A DNA stretch of 64,000 nucleotides, from the NCBI RefSeq assembly GCF_032460525.1, contig NZ_CP135963.1:1178001-1242000 (forward strand). The letters are read 5' to 3'. Shown here one piece after another: positions 1-7,553 of this stretch. The notes under the pieces are model-generated. The model was given only the letters and a program-made list of their open reading frames with translations. It did no database searches and was not told where the DNA came from. The position numbers and the translations under genes were made by a program. Positions within the stretch are counted from its first letter, which is position 1. The number at the start of each line of letters is the position of its first letter. The stretch comes from Geodermatophilus sp. DSM 44513. Its GTDB lineage: Bacteria > Actinomycetota > Actinomycetes > Mycobacteriales > Geodermatophilaceae.

Positions 1-198
1 GACGACGGCGCGCGCACCATGGTGCGCTCGGTCGTCGAGCTGGCCCACGAGCTCGGCGCGCAGGTCGTGGCCGAGGGCGTGGAGACCGAGCGGACCGCCG
101 ACGAGGTCACCCGCCTGGGCGCCGATCTGGGTCAGGGCTGGCTGTTCGGCCGCCCCGTCCCGCCGCCGGCGACGGTCAGTGCAGGCCCCAGCCGGTGA
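1..198 (+). CDS. EAL-domain c-di-GMP phosphodiesterase, C-terminal fragment
   Basis: The frame is open from base 1 and gives 65 residues, so the gene is cut by the window edge. The fragment carries VAEGVET followed by GADLGQGWLFGRPVPP, the conserved last strand and helix of EAL domains, which hydrolyse cyclic di-GMP. Any upstream sensor or GGDEF domain is outside the window. The end overlaps the convergent histidine phosphatase gene by 23 bases. Family call is firm; activity cannot be judged because the EAL catalytic motif itself is not present here. Confidence 0.85.
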   Translation, partial: DDGARTMVRSVVELAHELGAQVVAEGVETERTADEVTRLGADLGQGWLFGRPVPPPATVSAGPSR

Positions 199-757
199 GC
201 ACCGGACGGTCGTGCTCGTGCCCGAGCACACCGTAGGAGCCGGCCGGCAGCGCCAGCAGCGCTCCCGCGCGGGGCTCCAGCCCCAGCCAGCGCGCGGTGA
301 GGACGCGCAGCACGTGGCCGTGCGCGACCAGCACCACGTCGCCGTCGGCCAGCAGCCGGCGCGCGCGGTCGAGCACCCGGTCGGCCCGCGCGCCGACGTC
401 GGCCAGCGTCTCGCCCGGGGTGTCCCCGGGGACGGTGCCGTCGTCCCAGATCGACCAGAGCCGGCCCAGCTGCGCGCTGATCTCCGCCGTCGTGCGGCCC
501 TCGTACCCGCCGTAGTCCAGCTCCACGAGGTCCTCGTCGGTGGCGGTGGGGGTGAGGCCGGCGAGCTCGGCGGTCTGCCGGGCCCGCAGCCGCGGGCTGG
601 TCCACACCGCGGCGAGGGTGCGCCCGTCGAGGTCGCCACGCAGCCGGCGGGCCTGTTCCTCGCCCTCGGGCAGCAGCGGCAGGTCGGTGACGCCGGTGTG
701 CTGGCCGCTGAGGCTCCACTCGGTCTGCCCGTGCCGGATCACGACGACCTCGCCCAT
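176..757 (-). CDS. histidine phosphatase family protein
   Basis: A 193-residue protein of the phosphoglycerate-mutase-like superfamily. The N-terminus reads MGEVVVIRHGQTEW, containing the RHG motif with the catalytic histidine that forms a phosphohistidine; the second His lies in VLVAHGHVLRVL near residue 145, and Glu near residue 80 fits the acid. Start: an ATG six bases upstream (763) abuts the GGAGGAG ribosome site with no spacing, so the ATG at 757, with six bases of spacing, is preferred. Substrate is unknown; members include CobC-like and general sugar phosphatases. It ends inside the tail of the EAL gene. Confidence 0.85.
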   Translation of the reverse strand: MGEVVVIRHGQTEWSLSGQHTGVTDLPLLPEGEEQARRLRGDLDGRTLAAVWTSPRLRARQTAELAGLTPTATDEDLVELDYGGYEGRTTAEISAQLGRLWSIWDDGTVPGDTPGETLADVGARADRVLDRARRLLADGDVVLVAHGHVLRVLTARWLGLEPRAGALLALPAGSYGVLGHEHDRPVLTGWGLH

Positions 758-873
758 GCCCATCTCCTCCAGTGTCGGCGGTCACATCCCGGAAGAGCAA
801 CGCCCGCTCCCCGTGCTGGCCAGCGGAGAGACCCCGTGGCACCCGGCCGCGGGCGGACCCCCCTGGAGGAAGC

Positions 874-1728
874 ATGACCGCGGTCGCACCCACCGACACC
901 TTCGCCCTCGGCGGGGACCTGCCCGTCCACCGCCTCGGTTACGGCGCCATGCAGCTGACCGGCCCCGGCGTCTGGGACGAGCCGGCCGACCCGGAGAACG
1001 CCCGCCGCGTGCTGCGCGCCGCCGTCGAGCAGGGCGTGGACTTCATCGACACCGCCGACTCCTACGGCCCGGTGGTCAGCGAGCGGCTCATCGCCGAGGC
1101 GCTGCACCCCTACCCGGAGGGGCTGGTCGTCGCCACCAAGGCCGGGCTGACCCGCCAGGGCCCCGGCATCTGGACGCCGGTCGGCCGCCCGGCCTACCTG
1201 CGCCAGCAGGTCGAGCTGTCGCTGCGCACGCTGCGCCTGGAGCGCATCGACCTCATCCAGCTGCACCGCATCGACGCCGAGGTGCCGCTGGCCGACCAGC
1301 TCGGCGCGTTCAAGGAGCTGCAGGAGGAGGGCAAGGTCCGCCACATCGGCCTGTCCGAGGTCTCGGTGGCCGAGCTGCAGCAGGCCCAGGAGATCGTCGA
1401 CGTGGTCAGCGTGCAGAACCTCTACAACCTGACGAACCGGCAGTCCCAGGAGGTCCTGGACCACTGCACGCAGCACGGCATCGCGTTCATCCCGTGGTTC
1501 CCGATCGCCACCGGCGACCTGGCCTCCCCGGACAGCCCGGTGGCCGACATCGCCCGCGAGCTGGACGCCACGCCGGCGCAGGTCGCGCTGGCCTGGCTGC
1601 TGCACACCTCGCCGGTCGTGCTGCCCATCCCGGGCACCAAGTCCCTGGACCACCTCGCCGAGAACCTCGGCGCCGCCGGGCTCCGGCTGTCGGCCGAGGA
1701 CGTGGCCCGCCTGGACGCCCTGGCCTGA
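874..1728 (+). CDS. aldo/keto reductase
   Basis: 284 residues forming a typical AKR TIM barrel that reduces aldehydes or ketones with NADPH. The catalytic set is visible: Asp59 (DFIDTADSYG), Tyr64, Lys89 (VVATKAG) and His in LIQLHRID. The C-terminus holds LPIPGTKS, the cofactor-binding strand. The ATG at 874 is preceded by GGAGGA with 3-4 bases of spacing. It lies divergent from the histidine phosphatase and is followed at once by a family A hairpin repeat, the likely transcript end. Physiological substrate unknown. Confidence 0.9.
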   Translation: MTAVAPTDTFALGGDLPVHRLGYGAMQLTGPGVWDEPADPENARRVLRAAVEQGVDFIDTADSYGPVVSERLIAEALHPYPEGLVVATKAGLTRQGPGIWTPVGRPAYLRQQVELSLRTLRLERIDLIQLHRIDAEVPLADQLGAFKELQEEGKVRHIGLSEVSVAELQQAQEIVDVVSVQNLYNLTNRQSQEVLDHCTQHGIAFIPWFPIATGDLASPDSPVADIARELDATPAQVALAWLLHTSPVVLPIPGTKSLDHLAENLGAAGLRLSAEDVARLDALA

Positions 1729-1730
1729 GG

Positions 1731-1796
1731 AAGGACCCTCCTGCAGGGTCCTCCCCACCCCTCGCAGGCTCGGGGCGGTGACCTTGCTGGAGGGCC
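1731..1796 (+). repeat. family A intergenic hairpin repeat, copy 1
   Basis: Begins two bases after the aldo/keto reductase stop with AAGGACCC, runs through CTCCCCACCCCTCGCAGG, CTCGGGGC and ends GGAGGGCC. The outer C-rich and G-rich arms can pair into a long imperfect hairpin. It shares its central TCGCANGCTCGG core with five other copies in this window. It probably acts as a 3' end or terminator; it also sits 13 bases from the convergent STAS gene stop. Confidence 0.75.
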
Positions 1797-1809
1797 GCGT
1801 CCGTCGCGC

Positions 1810-2355
1810 CTACCGCCAGTGGCGCAGCGGACCGGTGTGCGTCCGGCGGCGGCCGGTGCGGTCCTCGGCGTGCCGCACCGGCCGCGGCCGGTGCGGCAGA
1901 GGAGCGCCCGCCGGGGGCAGGGGGACGGCGGTGTCGGCGTCGACCGGGCCGTCGAGCTCCAGTCGCCCCGCGAGCCCGGAGGACAGGACCAGCCGCCGGG
2001 TCGCCGCGGGGGCGCCCACGATCGGACAGCGACGGCCCACCGGGACGAGGGCGTCGGTGAAGCAGGCGAGCACCTGCAGCCCTGAGCCGTCGCGGAAGCG
2101 GGCACCGGCGACGTCGACGACCACGGCGCCGTCGGTGGCCACCGCCGACTCCTGCAGGGCGCGGGTGAGCTGTGGGGCGGTCGACGCGTCGACGTCGCCG
2201 GTCAGCCGGACGACGACCCGTCCGGGAGCGGGGACGACAGCGGTCTGCAGGTGCGGCACCAGTACCTCGGCAGGGGAGCGTGCTGCACCGCCGGCGGTCT
2301 CGGCGGCTGTGGCCGACCGTAGTTCCCGACCTCCGTGATCACCAAACGTGTTCAC
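1810..2355 (-). CDS. STAS-domain protein, putative anti-sigma factor antagonist
   Basis: 181 residues. The STAS fold runs from about residue 40 to 135: VVVRLTGDVDASTAPQL, then VVVDVAGARFRDGSGLQVL. The DGSG loop keeps the Ser that partner kinases phosphorylate in SpoIIAA/RsbV proteins (usually DSSG). A Pro/Arg-rich tail of about 45 residues follows and is unusual for the family. The start is taken as GTG at 2355 with GGAG upstream; the frame is open far upstream, so this is a judgement. It is likely part of a partner-switching stress or sigma circuit; the cognate kinase is not adjacent. Confidence 0.75.
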   Translation of the reverse strand: MNTFGDHGGRELRSATAAETAGGAARSPAEVLVPHLQTAVVPAPGRVVVRLTGDVDASTAPQLTRALQESAVATDGAVVVDVAGARFRDGSGLQVLACFTDALVPVGRRCPIVGAPAATRRLVLSSGLAGRLELDGPVDADTAVPLPPAGAPLPHRPRPVRHAEDRTGRRRTHTGPLRHWR

Positions 2356-2433
2356 CCAACTCCGCAGCGCCTCGACCAGGGGGACCTCGACCCGGCTGCG
2401 GCGGCCGGCCCGTGCGCGCGGCACCATGACCAC

Positions 2434-3588
2434 GTGGACGCCGAGGACTTCCGTCAGGTCAGGGACGCCGTCCGGGCGCTCGTCCGGGGGTACGCCGTCC
2501 CCCTCGAGGAGCGCATCGAGGACGAGGACCGCATCCCCGACGAGCTGCGCGACCGGATCGCCGACATGGGGTTGTTCGGCTACGCGCTGCCCGAGGAGCA
2601 CGGCGGCCTGGGCGTCACGATGGCCGAGGACGTCGAGCTCGCCTTCGAGTTCGGGTACACCACCCCGGCGTTCCGCTCGCTGTTCGGCACCAACAACGGC
2701 ATCGCCGGGCAGGTCATCGCCCGGTTTGGCAGCGAGCAGCAGAAGAAGGCCTACCTCCCCGGGCTGGCGTCCGGTGAGCTGATCGGCTCCTTCGCCCTCA
2801 CCGAGGCCGAGGCCGGCTCGGACCCCGCGGGGCTGCGCACCACCGCCCGCCGGGACGGTGACGACTGGGTGCTCAACGGCGTGAAGCGCTACATCACCAA
2901 CGCGCCGATCGCCGACCTGTTCGTCGTCTTCGCCCGCAGCGACCCGGAGGCCCGCGGCGGCCGCGGCGTCTCCAGCTTCGTCGTGGACGCCCGCACGCCC
3001 GGGGTCGTGGTCGGGCCCCGGGACCGCAAGATGGGCCAGGCCGGCGCCTGGACGGCGGAGGTCGTGCTCGACGACGTGCGCCTCCCCGCCGACGCGATGG
3101 TCGGCGAGGAGGGGCGCGGCTACGCCAAGGCGCTCACCGTGCTGTCCCGCGGCCGGCTGCACATCGCCGCGCTGTGCGTGGGGATGGCCCAGCGGGTGCT
3201 CGACGAGTCGGTGGCCTACGCCGCGACGGCCAAGCAGGGGGGTGCCCCGATCGGCCGCTTCCAGCTGGTGCAGGCGCTCATCGCCGACACGCACGCCGAG
3301 CTGCTGGCCGCCCGCGCGATGGTCCGCGAGGTCGCCGCCCGGTACGACACCGGTGAGGACACCTCGATCGGGCCGTCGTCGGCGAAGCTGTTCTGCACCG
3401 AGATGGTCGGCCGGGCCGTCGACCGCGCGGTGCAGGTGCACGGCGGGCTGGGCTACCTGCGCACGACGCCGGTGGAGCGCTTCTACCGCGACGCCCGGCT
3501 CTACCGGCTCTACGAGGGCACCAGCGAGGTGCAGCGGGTCATCGTCGGCGGCGGGCTGCTGCGCGAGGCCGGCATGCCCCGTGGTTGA
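2434..3588 (+). CDS. acyl-CoA dehydrogenase family protein
   Basis: 384 residues, the usual ACAD length. FAD and acyl-CoA binding motifs are in order: SFALTEAEAGSDPAG near residue 130, YITNAPIADLFVVFAR, GRAVDRAVQVHGGLGYL, and the C-terminal YRLYEGTSEVQRVIV containing the catalytic-base Glu position. It should oxidise an acyl-CoA to the trans-2-enoyl-CoA and pass electrons to ETF. GTG at 2434 gives the family N-terminus (VDAEDFRQVRDAVR); the frame continues upstream but that part is not ACAD-like and overlaps the STAS promoter. Family A repeat follows the stop. Confidence 0.88.
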   Translation: MDAEDFRQVRDAVRALVRGYAVPLEERIEDEDRIPDELRDRIADMGLFGYALPEEHGGLGVTMAEDVELAFEFGYTTPAFRSLFGTNNGIAGQVIARFGSEQQKKAYLPGLASGELIGSFALTEAEAGSDPAGLRTTARRDGDDWVLNGVKRYITNAPIADLFVVFARSDPEARGGRGVSSFVVDARTPGVVVGPRDRKMGQAGAWTAEVVLDDVRLPADAMVGEEGRGYAKALTVLSRGRLHIAALCVGMAQRVLDESVAYAATAKQGGAPIGRFQLVQALIADTHAELLAARAMVREVAARYDTGEDTSIGPSSAKLFCTEMVGRAVDRAVQVHGGLGYLRTTPVERFYRDARLYRLYEGTSEVQRVIVGGGLLREAGMPRG

Positions 3589-3646
3589 GGGAGGACCCCG
3601 TCCTCCCCACCCCTCGCACGCTCGGGGCGGTGCCCTGGACGGGGCC
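3589..3646 (+). repeat. family A intergenic hairpin repeat, copy 2
   Basis: Starts at the acyl-CoA dehydrogenase stop (TGA then GGGAGGACCCCG), contains CTCCCCACCCCTCGCACG and CTCGGGGC, ends GGACGGGGCC. GGACCCCGTCC is itself nearly self-complementary and can also pair with the downstream GGACGGGGCC arm. Same orientation relative to the upstream gene as copy 1. Confidence 0.75.
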
Positions 3647-3694
3647 GCAGAGCCGGGGGGAGGGCCAGCTGGCCGGGAGCTGCGGCGGGAGGCG

Positions 3695-4339
3695 GTGGCC
3701 GACCTGGGGACGGCGCTGCGCGACCTGACCGACGCCGCCGTCCGCACCGAGGTGCCGGCCGGTGAGCTGGCCGCCGTCGCCGCGGCCGCGCGCGAGCTCA
3801 CCGCCCGGCTGCGCGCGGTCGGCCGCGGGGTGCACGAGGTGGCCTCCGTCGACGACCCCGTGACAGGGGAGCGCTGGTACAGCCCGGTACACGGGCCGGG
3901 CAACCCGGTCGCGCCCGCCGTGGCGGTCGGCGACACCCCGGACGGCCGCGCGACCGCGCGGGTCACCGTGGGCAAACCGCACGAGGGCCCACCCGGGCTG
4001 GTGCACGGCGGGGTGGTCGCCACCCTGCTCGACCACGTGCTCGCTCGCGCCGTGCGGGCCGCCGGCCGCGGCGGGCTGACCGCCACGCTGACCGTGCACT
4101 ACCGCCGGCCGGTGCCGCTGGGCGTCCCGCTGCTGCTCACCGCGGAGGCCGGGGAGTCCGCCGGCCGGCGGAGCACCGCCACCGCCCGGCTGGTCGCCGA
4201 GGACGCCCCGGACACCGTGCTGGCCGAGGCCGACGGGTTGTTCATCACGCTGCGCCCGGAGCGGGCCGCCGAGGTGTTCCCGTCGCTGGCCGACCCGGCC
4301 GGCACCTGGACCGCCCGCACTGGGGACGCCGGAGCCTGA
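3695..4339 (+). CDS. PaaI/THEM4-like hotdog thioesterase
   Basis: 214 residues. The hotdog domain occupies the C-terminal two thirds, with GPPGLVHGGVVATLLDHVLARA, the HGG(V/I) signature that carries the active-site Asp/Glu helix, then LTATLTVHYRRPVPLGVPLLL. The N-terminal ~80 residues are helical, as in human THEM4-like proteins. It likely hydrolyses acyl-CoA and follows the acyl-CoA dehydrogenase, though the repeat lies between them. GTG at 3695 is chosen because earlier starts would fall in the repeat; the GGGAGG site is only 2-3 bases away, so the start is uncertain. Confidence 0.75.
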   Translation: MADLGTALRDLTDAAVRTEVPAGELAAVAAAARELTARLRAVGRGVHEVASVDDPVTGERWYSPVHGPGNPVAPAVAVGDTPDGRATARVTVGKPHEGPPGLVHGGVVATLLDHVLARAVRAAGRGGLTATLTVHYRRPVPLGVPLLLTAEAGESAGRRSTATARLVAEDAPDTVLAEADGLFITLRPERAAEVFPSLADPAGTWTARTGDAGA

Positions 4340-4350
4340 CCCGGCGTCCC
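4323..4350 (+). terminator. hairpin overlapping the thioesterase stop
   Basis: Perfect 10-bp arms GGGACGCCGG and CCGGCGTCCC with an 8-base loop that includes the TGA stop of the thioesterase gene. It lies between two convergent genes. No T tract follows, as is common in high-GC actinobacteria. Confidence 0.55.
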
Positions 4351-4454
4351 GGGCCCGGGGCCTGCACTCCCGCGCTGCTCCTCGCGCCCCCGCGCCGGTG
4401 CACCGGCGGGAGAGCAGGTGCACCGGCGTGGAAGTGGCCGGCAGGGGGGCGTCC

Positions 4455-5573
4455 CTAGTCGGCGCGCGGGCCGGGGACGTTGGCCGGGTCGCTGCCGGTG
4501 TCCCGCGCGGGCCCGCCCGCCGGCTCCAGGAGCGGTCCGGGCGCGCCCTCCCCGCGGGCGAGGGCGGCGACGAACTGCCGCAGCACGTCGTCCCCCGCGT
4601 GGGCGGGCGTCCAGTCCAGCAGCCGGCGGGCCCGGCCGGTGTCCAGGGCCGGCGCCTGCAGCCCCAGGTCCAACCAGCCGGGCTCGGTGGGCACCAGGTG
4701 GGCGGCGAAGGCGGCCGACAGCGCCGCGCGCACCGCGAACGCCGGGACCGGCACCCGCACGGTGCCCAGCGCGCGGGCCAGGCCCTCGGCGTCGAAGGTC
4801 GGCTCGGCGGCGACGTTGAACGGGCCCGCGGCGCGGCGGTCCAGGATGGCGACCACCGCGGCGGCGACGTCGTCGGCGTGCACCACCTGCACCCGCAGCG
4901 ACGGCAGGGGCAGCGGGAGCCGCCGGGCCACCGGCGCGGGCACCAGGCGGGCGGCGCCGAACAGCAGCGAGCCGAGGAAGTAGCGGCCGATCTCGCTGCT
5001 GGCCTCCGGCTGGAGCACCAGCGTGGGGCGCACGACGGTGAGCGTGGTGCCCTCCCGCGTGCCGAGCAGCTCGCGCACGACCAGCTCGGCCTGGGACTTG
5101 TCCCGGCTGTACTGCGAGCTGGGGATGCCGGTGACCGGCCAGTCCTCGGCCACCTGCCGGTCGCCGGCCCCCGCGGCGTAGGCGCCGAGCGAGGACGTGA
5201 ACACGAAGTGCGCCACGCCGGCGGCCGCGGCGGCGCGGGCCAGCCGGCGGGTGCCCTCGACGTTGACCCGGTGCAGCCGCTCCGGCTGCCGGCCCGGCTG
5301 CAGCGCCCAGGCCAGGTGGACGACGGCGTCCACGCCGTCCAGGAAGCGGGTCAGCTCGTGCTCGCTGCGCGTCTCCCCGAGGTCGGCCAGGTGCCAGGTC
5401 ACGCCGTCGTAGGGCGCGGTGGACGGCGGCTGGCGCCGGGCCAGCCCGCGGACCTCGGCCACCCCGCTGCCGGGTGCGGTGAGCCGGCGCAGCAGCGCCG
5501 TCCCCAGGTTGCCGCTGGCGCCGGTGACGGCGACCCTCAGGCCCGACAGGTGGTTGCGGGTCAGTTCAGCCAT
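4455..5573 (-). CDS. NAD-dependent epimerase/dehydratase family protein
   Basis: 372 residues, extended SDR. The N-terminal Rossmann motif VAVTGASGNLGTALLRRL (GxxGxxG) binds NAD(P); HLADLG and AVVHLAWAL follow, then the active-site Ser/Tyr/Lys with YSRDK near residue 188. It is the third gene of an operon with an ArsR-like regulator and an MFS transporter; its ATG at 5573 lies 13 bases inside the transporter gene, suggesting translational coupling. The substrate, a nucleotide sugar or other hydroxy compound, cannot be told. Confidence 0.85.
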   Translation of the reverse strand: MAELTRNHLSGLRVAVTGASGNLGTALLRRLTAPGSGVAEVRGLARRQPPSTAPYDGVTWHLADLGETRSEHELTRFLDGVDAVVHLAWALQPGRQPERLHRVNVEGTRRLARAAAAAGVAHFVFTSSLGAYAAGAGDRQVAEDWPVTGIPSSQYSRDKSQAELVVRELLGTREGTTLTVVRPTLVLQPEASSEIGRYFLGSLLFGAARLVPAPVARRLPLPLPSLRVQVVHADDVAAAVVAILDRRAAGPFNVAAEPTFDAEGLARALGTVRVPVPAFAVRAALSAAFAAHLVPTEPGWLDLGLQAPALDTGRARRLLDWTPAHAGDDVLRQFVAALARGEGAPGPLLEPAGGPARDTGSDPANVPGPRAD

Positions 5574-6880
5574 GCCCGGCCGCTACCCGCGCGGCGGCCG
5601 GTGTACCCGGTCCAGCGGGCGATCCGGCCGGCGCCTCCCGCGACCCCGGCGTCGTCGTGGGAGCGCAGCCCGCGGGAGACCAGCGCGACCAGCAGCAGCG
5701 CGGTCGCCGCGGCGAGGAACGCGGCGCCGGTGCCGGCCCCCTCGGCCAGCCGCGCCAGCCCCAGGGTGCCGCCGAGCGCGCCCACCTGGAGCGCCAGGGA
5801 CGACGCCGACAGGGCGGTGGCGCGCTGCCCGGGGGGCACCCGGCTGTGCAGCACGGCCTTCCACAGCGGCCAGGCAGCGGCGTTGGCGGTGTAGAAGACG
5901 GCGAACAGGCACCCCAGGGCCACCGGCCCGGCGAGCGGGACGACGGCGATGGCGAGGGCCGCGACGACGCTCAGGGCCGCGCTCCCGGACGCCGCCGAGC
6001 CGCGGGCCGCCCGGCGGGCGAGCGGTGCCAGCAGCGCCCCCACCCCGGCCGCGGCGTACGACACCGCCATCACGACCCCGAAGAGCGTGGCACCCTCGGC
6101 GCGGCTGCCGGTGAGGTCGGCGGCGAGCAGCGGACCCAGCAGCTCCAGGGTGGCGAGCACCGTCCCGACCAGCAGGGACACGACCAGGACGCGGCGCAGC
6201 AGCCGGTCGCGGGAGGCGAGTACGGCGGTGCCGCGGAGGACGGCGGGTACCTCGCGGACACCGGCACGCAGCGCGGCCGCCCGCGGACCGCGCCGCTGAC
6301 CGAGCGGTACGACGAGGACCGCCACGGCCACCACGGAGACCGCCGTCGACACCGCGGCGGCGACCACGGGGAGGACGAGCGCGTCGGCACCCCCGCCGCC
6401 GGCGAGCAGCGGCAGCAGGCCGCCCAGGACGGCGCCCAGGCACAGGCCCGCGCCGTCGGCCGCTCCCGCGCGGGACAGCCCCGGGGTCACGTCGGCGTCC
6501 GGGTCGGCGGCGCGGACGGCGTCGACGTACCACGCCTCCAGCGGCCCGGAGCTCAGCGCCCGGCCGACGCCGCGGAGCGCCTCGGCGAGGACGAAGGCGG
6601 TGAGGTCCTCGGCGGCCGTCAGGGCCAGCAGGCCGGTGAGGCCGAACAGCCCGGAGAGGACGAGGACCGGGCGGGTGCCGAGCGCGTCGGCCAGCCCGCC
6701 GGTGGGCAGCTCGAGCACCAGGACCACCGCCGAGTAGACGGCGAGGACGACGCCGATGTCGGCCAGGGACAGTCCCCGGGCCGAGGCGAGCAGCACGGTG
6801 ACCGGGGCGCTCAGGCCGACGGGCAGCCAGTGCAGCGCGGTCAGTCCGATGAAGCGACGAGTGACCGAGGCGACGGTCAC
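5561..6880 (-). CDS. MFS transporter
   Basis: 439 residues with about 12 hydrophobic segments. Loop 2-3 has the MFS motif-A variant GGLADALGTRPVLVLSGLFG. The start is GTG at 6880, overlapping the regulator stop as GTGA, and the end overlaps the epimerase start, so the three genes are one transcription unit. Membrane export of a drug-like or small metabolite is the usual role of transporters encoded with a repressor of this type; the substrate is unknown. A longer open frame upstream is only the regulator read in another frame. Confidence 0.85.
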   Translation of the reverse strand: MTVASVTRRFIGLTALHWLPVGLSAPVTVLLASARGLSLADIGVVLAVYSAVVLVLELPTGGLADALGTRPVLVLSGLFGLTGLLALTAAEDLTAFVLAEALRGVGRALSSGPLEAWYVDAVRAADPDADVTPGLSRAGAADGAGLCLGAVLGGLLPLLAGGGGADALVLPVVAAAVSTAVSVVAVAVLVVPLGQRRGPRAAALRAGVREVPAVLRGTAVLASRDRLLRRVLVVSLLVGTVLATLELLGPLLAADLTGSRAEGATLFGVVMAVSYAAAGVGALLAPLARRAARGSAASGSAALSVVAALAIAVVPLAGPVALGCLFAVFYTANAAAWPLWKAVLHSRVPPGQRATALSASSLALQVGALGGTLGLARLAEGAGTGAAFLAAATALLLVALVSRGLRSHDDAGVAGGAGRIARWTGYTGRRAGSGRAWLN

Positions 6881-7449
6881 GAGGGGTGCTCGGCCAGCCG
6901 GAACAGGTCCAGCAGCACGTGCACGAGCGGCGCACCGGGCTCCTCCCGCTCGGTGCGCCAGCGCTCCAGGACACCGTTGAGCTCCTCGACCAGCTCCCGC
7001 GCCGCCGTCGGGGAGAGGTGCAGCGCCCAGTCGTTGAGCGAGGTCGCGTCCCGCCAGGGCTCCTCCAGCCGCTCCCGATGCTCGGCATGGGCGGCGAGCA
7101 GCCGTCGCTGGGTGGCCAGGTTCAGGTGGACCAGCTCCTCGACCACCTCCCGCCCGCCGGGCTGGTCGAGGACGTCCTCGGTGCTCCAGCGGGTGCTGCG
7201 GTGCCGGGCCCGCCACCACCGCTCCCGGCCGGTGCCCTCGCCGGGCACCCCCTCGACCAGACCGAACCCGGCCAGCTGGCGCAGGTGGTAGCTGGTGCTG
7301 CCGCTGCTCTCACCGAGCCGCTGGCCGAGCTTGGAGGCCGTCGACGGACCCTCGCTGCGCAGCAGGCCCAGCAGGGCGCTGCGCAGGGGGTGGGCGAGCG
7401 CGCGCAGGACCCGCGGGTCGGAGACGTCGATCGTCGGCTCGTCCACCAC
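6877..7449 (-). CDS. ArsR-like winged-helix (HTH_20) transcriptional regulator
   Basis: About 190 residues. The N-terminal winged helix reads DPRVLRALAHPLRSALLGLL, then STASKLGQRLGESSGSTSYHLRQL (recognition helix) and GFGLVEGVPG. The C-terminal part is helical and has no obvious metal-binding Cys set, so this is the ArsR-like DNA-binding fold without metal sensing. Likely represses itself and the MFS/epimerase genes through the large inverted repeat just upstream. Two adjacent GTG codons (7449, 7446) are possible starts; neither has a good ribosome site, so the mRNA may be leaderless or nearly so. Confidence 0.8.
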   Translation of the reverse strand: MVDEPTIDVSDPRVLRALAHPLRSALLGLLRSEGPSTASKLGQRLGESSGSTSYHLRQLAGFGLVEGVPGEGTGRERWWRARHRSTRWSTEDVLDQPGGREVVEELVHLNLATQRRLLAAHAEHRERLEEPWRDATSLNDWALHLSPTAARELVEELNGVLERWRTEREEPGAPLVHVLLDLFRLAEHPS

Positions 7450-7465
7450 GCGTCCGACCGTAGTG

Positions 7466-7497
7466 TGCAGAGATCTCTTTGCAAAGGTTTCTCTGCA
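7466..7497. promoter_or_regulatory. operator of the ArsR-like regulator operon
   Basis: One 32-bp inverted repeat centred at 7481.5: outer arms TGCAGAGA and TCTCTGCA, inner perfect palindrome CTTTGCAAAG. It lies 17 bases upstream of the regulator start, where it would cover the promoter. The symmetry fits a dimeric winged-helix repressor. Confidence 0.7.
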
Positions 7498-7553
7498 TCT
7501 GCCGTCGTCCTGGCCCACGTCCTCCCACAGCTCAGCCGAGCGTCGCGGAGCGG

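Noticed and set aside
7465-7500. Reading the inverted repeat upstream of the ArsR-like gene as a terminator or tRNA fragment
   Set aside because: It is centred exactly upstream of the start codon, has no T tract, and its symmetry fits an operator.
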